A stretch of DNA of 64,000 nucleotides from positions 228,942,490 through 229,006,489 of the forward strand of contig NC_090319.1 of the NCBI RefSeq assembly GCF_040869045.1, read 5' to 3'. Position numbers and translations under genes: made by a program. This DNA is from Eurosta solidaginis (Eukaryota; Arthropoda; Insecta; Diptera; Tephritidae). The notes below the pieces were generated by a model. It was not told where the DNA came from. It saw nothing but the letters and a program-made list of their open reading frames with translations, and searched no databases. Shown here one piece after another: positions 22,145 through 31,790 of this stretch; position 1 is the stretch's first letter; every line of letters starts with the position of its first letter.

Positions 22145-22240
22145 CTGCGTTTTTTACGTAACGTGCCGGATCCATATCGATAACACTCGCCCAAACCTTT
22201 GGGGTGTCTACCGTTAATACAACAACAACCTCAAATAAAG
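22145..22240 (-). repeat. Interspersed TTG/GCGATAA-type unit, diverged
   Basis: On the minus strand it reads GTTGTTGTTGTATTAACGGTAGACACCCCAAAGG...GTGTTATCGATATGGATCCGGCACG, a diverged form of the unit seen better at 36242-36412 and 63941-64000. Confidence 0.6.
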
Positions 22241-22294
22241 CCGTAACATCCGTGATCGTTGGGCTGTTACGTAAAAATATGGGCTCGCATAATA

Positions 22295-22552
22295 ACATAT
22301 CGCTCATTTACTTCAATAGTGTCATAACTCCAAAAACACAATTTTCCAGGAGAGCCATTCAAAGATTTTAACTGCCATATGTTGCCCATATAAAGGCTTA
22401 TTTTCATTGTTATAGCACGTGGTAAAGTTTTAACTGATCACAAAGATTTTTTTATACAACATAGATTATGATATTGGGTACGTTTATATGTTATTAACTC
22501 AAAAGTCATGTTTTTTGAGTTATGACACTATTGAAGTAAATGAGCGATATGT
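22295..22552. repeat. 258-bp inverted-repeat element
   Basis: Arms of at least 35 bases are near-perfect reverse complements: left from ACATATCGCTCATTTACTTC at 22295, right ending GAGCGATATGT at 22552. The ~180-bp middle has no coding potential. No clear target duplication was found. Probably a foldback or MITE. Confidence 0.8.
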
Positions 22553-23465
22553 ACGTGCTCCTACTACTTTGTTCGTGTTCGGCACGATGTGAACGTGTGA
22601 TTGAAGGTAATTTTCCTTATCGTATTCTATCGGTGACTATTCGGCCCCTTAACGCATGACACACATCAGGACTTAACAAAAGTATTCTTACCTTTTTCCT
22701 CTCCATTTTCTTAACTTTTTAAATGAATAGATATCTTAACTCATGTAAGAAGGCCTTCAAATCAGGCATTTGCACTCCTTATCATATTAGACTAACAAAG
22801 TTGCTCTTGCCTCTGAAGAAAGAAGACTTGAGGCTCATGAGGCGAGTGTTTAGAGGACATTCCCTCCGGGGGTTTCATGCTTAGTGCATGCGTTCGTTTC
22901 TTGCGCGCGCGTAGCTAAGGCTCCCTTCCCTCGAGGAAGCATAGTTATCAGACTTAGAGGCAGGATTTTAGTTGTTACCTTGAAAACTTCTAGTATTTGC
23001 CAATCGGGCTTTTCCGTTTGGTCATCACACCGATTCTGGTAACATTACAGACACATACACCCTATATGAAGTGCTTTGGCCGGCCAGCTCAAGTAAACCG
23101 TTTACATTATGGCTCGTCAAGAACTAATTAAAATTATGTAGAAAAGTAATTCATCTGAAATGAAATGTACAATTGAAGCTCATGTTCGGTTACACCCGAA
23201 CCTAGACACCCTTACTTGTTCTACCTGTTTCAGAAGTTATTTTATTCATGACTTACATTATTGAGCGCTAAAGTAAAGAATTACCTTTATATTTTAATTG
23301 CCTGATTAAGAGAATGCGAGAGGTACACATGATCTACCAGCAGGAAAGGCGCGGATCCAAGCACGGGGCTGTAAAGTTATTGTTGCGAATTTGTTTAAAA
23401 TTGAGAAAAAAAATATAAGCAAAGCAACAGGGAGCAACAAACGAATGATGCAACCATCTTTCACA
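22553..23465. other. Unassigned spacer with a solo MITE-A end
   Basis: Only GCTAAAGTAAAGAATTACC at ~23266-23284 is recognisable: it is the MITE-A terminus without its partner. 23290-23400 shows a short open plus-strand stretch (REVHMIYQQERRGSKHG), not identified. Confidence 0.4.
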
Positions 23466-24655
23466 CGTTTTTATTGTAGCAGTGCTTCGCCCCATCCAAT
23501 AGGTGCGACCGATCAGAAATTATCATCAATATCCTCTAACGGGAGTCCAAGGAAACTTGCCGTTTCAACAGGGGTGGACCATAAGGAAAGGGGTGTTAGA
23601 GGCGTTGGTTCCAGATTACAATTAAAGAGATGGTTGGTGTTATGTGGGGACACATTGCAAGCGGGGCATACATTTTGTATATCGGGGTTGATTCTGGATA
23701 GGTAAGAGTTTAACCTGTTACAGTATCCAGAACGAAGTTAAGCTAGAGTGACTCGCTTTTCTCTGGGGAGTATGCGTTCCTCTTCCGCGAGGTTTGGATA
23801 CTTTTCTTTGAGTACTGGATTCACCGGGCAATTCCTAGCATAAAGGTCCGACCCTTTTTTATGGAGTTCACCAAGGACCTGCTTGTGTTTTTTCGCTTCA
23901 TACGGCTGGGTTCTCAGGTGCCGTATTTCCTCAAAATGTTTACGGAGATGACTCCTTAGGCCCCTAGGCGGTGCTGGTTGACCAATCAGATGTCTGTTGG
24001 GATGCTCAGGTTTCTGGGTATTCAACAGGAACTGTTTGGTCAGCATCTCATTTCTCTCCCTGATGGGGAGTATTCTCGCCTCATTATGCAGATGGTGTTC
24101 TGGGGACATAAGAAGACAGCCCGTGGCAATTCTGAGAGCAGTATTTTGGCAGGCCTGTAGCTTCTTCCAGTGGGTAATTTTTAGGCTTGGCGACCATATG
24201 GGTGACGCATAGCACTTAATCGGCTGGCTAATTGTTTTGTGTGTAGTCATGAGCGTTTCTTTATCCTTTCCCCAGGTACTGCCAGCGAGGGATTTGAGGA
24301 TTTTGGTACGGCTCTGAATTCTCGGAACAATTGCGGCTGCGTGCTCACCAAAATGTAGATCCTGATGAAAGTCACACCCAAAATTTTAAGGTGTAAGACA
24401 GTCGGTAGGGTAATGTCATATGGTCAACATTTGGCGCGGCCATGTTTTAAATAAGATCACCGATGATTTGGTTGGTTACAATATCAGGTTTCGCGAGGCG
24501 ACAAAAGAGATTTGGAGAGATTGGGAGATAGCTGTTTATTTTATTACAAAGCTCATCGGTGTAGGAAACAATAGCATAGGTGTAGAAGCAATAGTGACTC
24601 CTTCTGGTGGTAAAGGTAGCTATTGATATGTAGAAGTTAAACAGGAATTTGATGA
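23466..24655 (-). mobile_element. LINE-X non-LTR retrotransposon, 3' part (copy 1)
   Basis: Minus-strand frames encode the end of the polyprotein: KTISQPIKCYASPIWSPSLK (RT thumb) and PNRHLIGQPAPPRGLRSHLRKHF. The C-terminal zinc-type tail is broken. Copies 2 (40184-41940) and 3 (62318-63360) match throughout. It is 5'-truncated near 24655 and carries several frame breaks. The family looks Jockey/LOA/BS-like, but the clade is not certain. Confidence 0.8.
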
Positions 24656-24858
24656 ATATGAGTTTTTTTTAAGTTATTGCAAAAAAGCGTTGAGGATTTT
24701 TAATATCTTACGTGGTACCTTCGTACATGTTTCTAAGAATGAAGAATGAGACCTATTCAAACTTCGCTATACTTTAACATACGATACTTTACCCCATTTT
24801 AACACAACTATCATTTATTGATTTTATTAAATTTTATAAAATGTTTCTTCCTCCACAG

Positions 24859-25401
24859 TTCCATTTCCGTATTGGATGGTAAATATGGCTTTCGCATTTT
24901 CTCCATCAATAACTGTGACAAGGTGGAAGAAATCTATGCTTGTAAATCTCACATATTATCTTGTTACAATATATCAATTGCGTCTACGGCTCAAATACCC
25001 ACAGTATATGAATGAATCGAACGCACCTAATTGTCTGCCTAACGGATAGTATACATATTCATCAAATCGAAAATATTGCATCAAACGAACTGGGTCTGAA
25101 TACTGAAACAGTACACATATTCAAAATCGATGAGGAGACTGTGATGATGGTATAGGGTGAGTTGTTGAATAACATACGAAAACCACTTTAACCCATCTAT
25201 ATATTTGCATTACAGCTAAAGCTTTACAAACAGCAAAAATTGCTGGCGCCAAGCAATTGGAAAAGGCAGTGAAGCATTCATCACACTGTACGGATGGTGT
25301 AAAGTTAGAAACTGCCGTTGTAACAGCTGCCACCGACACAACGGTCATCTCTACTTCGCCGAGTAACGGCTCGTCCGACTATCTATCGAAGACAGTATAA
25401 T
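24859..25401 (+). pseudogene. Atg18a: Atg18/WIPI autophagy WD-repeat protein, fragment with internal deletion
   Basis: Exon 1 starts after CTCCACAG at 24859: DGKYGFRIFSINNCDKVEEIYA matches the first WD blade of WIPI2/Atg18. After a frame change near 25015 it reads RTHLIVCLTDSIHIHQIEN (blade 3) and then jumps to LNTETVHIFKIDEE, which in the family lies much further on. The FRRG phosphoinositide-binding blade is therefore missing. An intron 25150-25215 joins in phase to an exon ending DYLSKTV and TAA (~25399). The family binds PI3P on forming autophagosomes; without FRRG this copy could not. Confidence 0.75.
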
Positions 25402-25442
25402 CATATCTTTTGCCAACACAGGTTAGCGATGTGCTTGCACAG

Positions 25443-28400
25443 GAAAAGATTTCAATTGGAAAACAAAAACCAATTAAGAGAGTTTATTTATTATTAAAGT
25501 ATTTACTTTTCTTTATATCAACAGTATTAATTTAAGTTGCAATATCACGTACATATATAATAAGGGATGTGATACGATTGCTGTCGGAATTAGATTTGAA
25601 ACCAATCAATACTCCAGCTAAGGGTTGTAGAATTATTGCTTGAATAATTAGATTTAGAACAATAATAAGTCTGACTTAATTACAAGTCTTACATCTTTAA
25701 ATTCATCAATTACGACAGCAATCGGATTCTACGACACCTTTGAATATTCTTGATCTGAAAAAAGAGTAAACCTAATCTGAATTTCTACTAAGCTTTAAGT
25801 TGTAGATTATTCAAATAATTGGAGTTTTTTCTAAAGCTTAAAATTATTTTCTGCTCGCTTAGAAAAGATTTCAATTGGAAAACAAGAACCAATTAAGAGA
25901 GTTTATGTTATTATTAAAGTACTTACTTTTCTTTATATCAATTGTATTAATTTAAGTTGCAATATCACGTACATATATAATAAGGGATGTGATACGATTG
26001 CTGTCGGAATTAGATTTGAAACCAATCAATACTCCTGCTATGGGTTGCAGAATTATTGCTTGAATAATTAGATTTAGAACAATAATAAGTCTGACTTAAT
26101 TACAAGTCGTACATCTTTAAATTCATCAATTACGACAGCAATCGGATTCCACGACACCTTTGAATATTCTTGATCTGAAAAAAGAGTAAACCTAATCTGA
26201 ATTTCTACTAAGCTTTAAGTTGTAGATTTAAATTGATTCAAATAATTGGAGTTTTTTCTAAGGCTTAAAATTATTTTCTGTTCGCTTGGAAAGGATTTCA
26301 ATTGGAAAACGAAAACCAATTAAGCGAGTTTATTTATTATTAAAATACTTACTTTTCTTTATATGAACTGTATTAATTTATATGGCGTAGCAGCTAAAAG
26401 GTTTGCACTGATATGAATGTTGGAGACTCGAGTTCAACGCTCAGCTCCCGAAAAAGCTAGCTGATGAAGAAGTGAAATTCAGAAACATGTCCTAGTAACC
26501 ATCGCCGTTTGTAAACTTACAATTTTTCTCTAATATCAATTACAAAAACCATTGTATAAAGCAATATGAGCAAAGCTCGCTAAATAAATACATATGATCA
26601 TATTGATATAATAGTAACAGCGGAAGTATTAAAAACAAATACTGTAAATATCCGAACAAATGTTACTAAGCTTTCAAAAGCACGCCTAAAAATCATATCC
26701 ACACCATTAGGAATAAACTACATACAGAGTGTATGTGCCTACATGGTGATCAAAAGGAATATAAACAAAAAAGGCAACTCTTAGAGACCAATTGTACAGC
26801 GAACAACGGAACATTCATATGGCGTAGCAGCTAAAAGGCTTGCACTGATATGAATGTTGGAGACTCGAGTTCAACGCTCAGCTCCCGAAAAAGCTAGCTG
26901 ATGAAGAAGTGAAATTCAGAAACATGTCCTAGTAACCATCGCCGTTTGTAAACTTACAATTTTTCTCTAATATCAATTACAAAAACCATTGTATAAAGCA
27001 ATATGAGCAAAGCTCGCTAAATAAATACATATGATCATATTGATATAATAGTAACAGCGGAAGTATTAAAAACAAATACTGTAAATATCCGAACAAATGT
27101 TACTAAGCTTTCAAAAGCACGCCTAAAAATCATATCCACACCATTAGGAATAAACTACATACAGAGTGTATGTGCCTACATGGTTATCAAAAGGAATATA
27201 AACAAAAAAGGCAACTCTTAGAGACCAATTGTACAGCGAACAACGGAACATTCATATGGCGTAGCAGCTAAAAGGCTTGCACTGATATGAATGTTGGAGA
27301 CTCGAGTTCAACGCTCAGCTCCCGAAAAAGCTAGCTGATGAAGAAGTGAAATTCAGAAACATGTCCTAGTAACCATCGCCGTTTGTAAACTTACAATTTT
27401 TCTCTAATATCAATTACAAAAACCATTGTATAAAGCAATATGAGCAAAGCTCGCTAAATAAATACATATGATCATATTGATATAATAGTAACAGCGGAAG
27501 TATTAAAAACAAATACTGTAAATATCCGAACAAATGTTACTAAGCTTTCAAAAGCACGCCTAAAAATCATATCCACACCATTAGGAATAAACTACATACA
27601 GAGTGTATGTGCCTACATGGTGATCAAAAGGAATATAAACAAAAAAGGCAACTCTTAGAGACCAATTGTACAGCGAACAACGGAACATTCATATGGCGTA
27701 GCAGCTAAAAGGCTTGCACTGATATGAATGTTGGAGACTCGAGTTCAACGCTCAGCTCCCGAAAAAGCTAGCTGATGAAGAAGTGAAATTCAGAAACATG
27801 TTCTAGTAACCATCGCCGTTTGTAAACTTACAATTTTTCTCTAATATCAATTACAAAAACCATTGTATAAAGCAATATGAGCAAAGCTCGCTAAATAAAT
27901 ACATATGATCATATTGATATAATAGTAACAGCGGAAGTATTAAAAACAAATACTGTAAATATCCGAACAAATGTTACTAAGCTTTCAAAAGCACGCCTAA
28001 AAATCATATCCACACCATTAGGAATAAACTACATACAGAGTGTATGTGCCTACATGGTGATCAAAAGGAATATAAACAAAAAAGGCAACTCTTAGAGACC
28101 AATTGTACAGCGAACAACGGAACATTCATATGGCGTAGCAGCTAAAAGGCTTGTACTGATATGAATGTTGGAGACTCGAGTTCAGCGCTCAGCTCCCGAA
28201 AAAGCTAGCTGATGAAGAAGTGAAATTCAGAAACATGTCCTAGTAACCATCGCCGTTTGTAAACTTACAATTTTTCTCTAATATCAATTACAAAAACCAT
28301 TGTATAAAGCAATATGAGCAAAGCTCGCTAAATAAATACATATGATCATATTGATATAATAGTAACAGCGGAAGTATTAAAAACAAATACTGTAAATATC

Positions 28401-30110
28401 CGAACAAATGTTACTAAGCTTTCAAAAGCACGCCTAAAAATCATATCCACACCATTAGGAATAAACTACATACAGAGTGTATGTGCCTACATGGTGATCA
28501 AAAGGAATATAAACAAAAAAGGCAACTCTTAGAGACCAATTGTACAGCGAACAACGGAACATTCATATGGCGTAGCAGCTAAAAGGCTTGCACTGATATG
28601 AATGTTGGAGACTCGAGTTCAACGCTCAGCTCCCGAAAAAGCTAGCTGATGAAGAAGTGAAATTCAGAAACATGTCCTAGTAACCATCGCCGTTTGTAAA
28701 CTTACAATTTTTCTCTAATATCAATTACAAAAACCATTGTATAAAGCAATATGAGCAAAGCTCGCTAAATAAATACATATGATCATATTGATATAATAGT
28801 AACAGCGGAAGTATTAAAAACAAATCCTGTAAATATCCGAACAAATGTTACTAAGCTTTCAAAAGCACGCCTAAAAATCATATCCACACCATTAGGAATA
28901 AACTACATACAGAGTGTATGTGCCTACATGGTGATCAAAAGGAATATAAACAAAAAAGGCAACTCTTAGAGACCAATTGTACAGCGAACAACGGAACATT
29001 CATATGGCGTAGCAGCTAAAAGGCTTGCACTGATATGAATGTTGGAGACTCGAGTTCAACGCTCAGCTCCCGAAAAAGCTAGCTGATGAAGAAGTGAAAT
29101 TCAGAAACATGTCCTAGTAACCATCGCCGTTTGTAAACTTACAATTTTTCTCTAATATCAATTACAAAAACCATTGTATAAAGCAATATAAGCAAAGCTC
29201 GCTAAATAAATACATATGTATTAATTTAAGTTAAAATTTCATGTTCATATATAATAAGGGATGTCGTGATACGATTGTTGTTGGAATTAGATTTGAAACC
29301 AATCAATACTTCTGCTAAGGGTTGCAGAATTATTGCTGGAATGATTAGATTTAGAACAATAATAAGTCTGACTCAATTACTAGTCCTACATTTTTAAAGT
29401 CATATTTTACTTTACTTTATTACTTTCAAATTCAATTACGACAGCAATCGGATTCCACGACACCTTTGAATATTCTCGATCTGAAAAAAAGAGTAAATCT
29501 AATCTGAATTTCTAATTAGCTTTTAGTTGTAGATTTAAATTGATTCAAATTATTGGAGTTTTTTCTAAAGCTTAAAATTATTTTCTGTTCGCTTGGAAAA
29601 GATTTCAATTGGAAAACGAAAACTAATCAAGCGAGTTTATTTATTATTAAAATACTTACTTTTCTTTATATGAACTGTATTAATTTAAGTTACAATTTCA
29701 TGTGCATATATAATAAGGGATGTCGTGATATGATTGCTGTCGGAATTAGATTTGAAACCAATCAATACTCCTGCTAAGGGTTGCAGAATTATTGCTTGAA
29801 TGATTAGATTTAGAACAATAATAAGTCTGACTCAATTAATAGTCGTACATTTTTAAGTTCTTCAATTACGACAGCAATCGGATCCACGACACCTTTGAAT
29901 ATTCTTGATCTGAATTTCTACTAAGCTTTAAGTTGTAGATTATTCAAATAATTGGAGTTTTTTCTAAAGCTTAATATTATTTTTTTGCTCGGTTAGAAGA
30001 GATTGGAAAACAAAAACCAATTAAGCGAGTTTATTTATTATTAAAGTTCTTCTGTTTTATATGAACTGAATTAATATAAGTTCCAATTTCATGTACATAT
30101 ATAATAATAT
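25443..30110. repeat. Satellite of about 420 bp, about 4-5 units, interrupted
   Basis: Units begin near GAAAAGATTTCAATTGGAAAAC at 25443, 25862, 26289, 29596 and ~29995, so spacing is 419, 427, ~459 (array removed) and ~400 bp. Copies differ by substitutions and small indels, so it is older than the inner array. Each unit carries an inverted pair CGATTGCTGTCG ... CGACAGCAATCG about 150 bp apart, which could form a cruciform. Unit 3 is split by the 437-bp array. Confidence 0.9.
26381..29217. repeat. 437-bp satellite array, 6.5 near-identical units
   Basis: Unit starts (TATGGCGTAGCAGC) fall at 26381, 26818, 27255, 27692, 28129, 28566 and 29003: exactly 437 bp each time, and the last unit is ~215 bp. 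Only one to three substitutions per unit are visible, so it was homogenised or expanded very recently. No open frame of note. The array is flanked by the direct repeat TATTAATTTA (26371-26380 and 29219-29228) from the 420-bp satellite. Confidence 0.97.
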
Positions 30111-30504
30111 TGAAAATAATAAATATTGAAAATTCAGTTTTTTTGGTTCATATTTTATTCATATGGCTGCTCCAGGTAAAGTAAATCTGCAGGTAAAATT
30201 CACGTTATATGGCGGTTATATAAATGGTAAAACCGCAGTAAAATTGATTGTCAAATGGCTAGAAAATGTAGAGTGAAATGACGGAAAAATTACCGCCATT
30301 TGACGAGCATTGTGACGTGTGTGAGCAGCACAGTGCTATGCTCACATCCTATAAGTGGGAGCGGAATGCACGATCACAATAGGAACGAAACGGAAAATTT
30401 GGTCACAAAAGTTCATCACGCCCATGCAAACGTGACTATGAATATAACCGCTGCAGAAAGTCACAATGGCCGTAAAATGACTAGTAAAATTACGTGGAGC
30501 GTTT

Positions 30505-31674
30505 TTGCAGGGAAATGACAAAACTACTGCAGAAAGCAGTGTTGCCAACACACAACAGCACAGTGATGTACCGAAAAACTATAACCATGACGCAATAAAA
30601 ATTTTATATCCGCCCAGATTTACTGGAGAAATTTTTGTTTTGGTAGATAGCTCCCCCAGCTTAAAAAATGAAAAATTTACAACTGGGTTTACTTTATGTA
30701 GCCAAATAAAAGACTTACGTTTTCGTGACATTGATCATGTTAAGGCCTTAGGAAGAACACTCTATAAAGTAATCTTTAAAAATACCTATTCGGCAAACTC
30801 CTTCATAATGGACGAACGCCTAGCCAAAAGAGGACTAAGGCAATTTGTTCCTAGAACAGCCTTAGAAATATATGGGGTAGTTAGAGGTGTCCCCACATGC
30901 TACTCGGAACAAGATATTTTAAAAGAAGCCGAGTCGACTGTACCAATCGCGTCTGTACGCAGATTTATTAGAAAAAATCCCACAACTGGTGAACAAACTT
31001 CATTAAACTCAATAAAAATTGGGTTTACAGGAAGAGAACTGCCAAAATCAATTTTCTTCGAATATACTAAAATCGATGTAGATTACTACATCCCGCCCTT
31101 ACGGCAATGTTCAAAATGTGGTCGTATTGGCTACACCATGTTAGGATGCAAAGCCAAGGAAAGATGCATAAATTGCGGAAGTAATGAATGCAAAAACGCA
31201 AATTGCCAAAGTAACAATTGCATTCTATGCGGCAAAACGGGCCATAGTGCCAAAGATAAAAACAAATGTGGAATGTGGGAGAGGGAAATTACAATAAACC
31301 GTATCAAGACAGTCAAGAGTCTCAGCAGGAAGGAAGTATTAAATACTTACTTCCCTACTAAAAACAGGTTTGATATACTTGATTTGGATGAGGAAACACA
31401 TTTTCCAACAATTTCACACAATTCTGATGATTTTCATGACAGAGAAGGAGTAGTAAACAAACGTCTAACAAGAAAGTTATATAGCGAAATCGCCAGCAAA
31501 GGCGATGAAATAGCTGTCAGGAGACAAATAACTCCAAAATCTGTTGAAAAACGGGAAAATAAACTATCTACCAAACCTGTATTTGAAACCGACGAATACC
31601 AAAAAGGTATTGTAAAAGAATTTGAAAAAGTCATGACTGATCTCATGAAAGTCACCCAAACAATCTCCCTCTAA
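30505..31674 (+). CDS. LINE-I ORF1 protein, gag-like RNA-binding protein
   Basis: A 389-codon open frame with an RRM-like N-terminal half and a cysteine-rich block at ~31105-31270: CSKCGRIGYTMLGC, CINCGSNECKNANC and CILCGKTGHSAKDKNKC. These are the CCHC knuckles of I/Jockey ORF1 proteins, which coat element RNA. The frame has no ATG before ~30808: the first codon counted is TTG and the next stop upstream is ~30478. Its true start is thus lost, non-AUG or upstream by splicing. It is otherwise intact. Confidence 0.8.
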   Translation: MQGNDKTTAESSVANTQQHSDVPKNYNHDAIKILYPPRFTGEIFVLVDSSPSLKNEKFTTGFTLCSQIKDLRFRDIDHVKALGRTLYKVIFKNTYSANSFIMDERLAKRGLRQFVPRTALEIYGVVRGVPTCYSEQDILKEAESTVPIASVRRFIRKNPTTGEQTSLNSIKIGFTGRELPKSIFFEYTKIDVDYYIPPLRQCSKCGRIGYTMLGCKAKERCINCGSNECKNANCQSNNCILCGKTGHSAKDKNKCGMWEREITINRIKTVKSLSRKEVLNTYFPTKNRFDILDLDEETHFPTISHNSDDFHDREGVVNKRLTRKLYSEIASKGDEIAVRRQITPKSVEKRENKLSTKPVFETDEYQKGIVKEFEKVMTDLMKVTQTISL

Positions 31675-31790
31675 ATTAATAACAAGGAGGTTTTGGAAAG
31701 TTTCTTCCAAGTCAAATCCAAATATGACAGACTGATGATAAAATTGGACGAGGAAAAAATTAATGCCTTGTCACATTCTAAAAAACCTTA
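31675..31790 (+). other. ORF1-ORF2 junction of LINE-I
   Basis: After the ORF1 stop, 31681-31788 stays open in another frame and ends KINALSHSKKP, so ORF1 may have lost a C-terminal extension to a frame change. Confidence 0.4.

Noticed and set aside
22092..22307. 71-codon minus-strand frame with a Val-rich stretch
   Set aside because: It translates the TTG/GCGATAA repeat unit and part of the neighbouring inverted repeat.
25443..30110. CRISPR-like array or telomere repeat
   Set aside because: Units are 400-437 bp with no short repeat-spacer pattern; eukaryotic satellite DNA.
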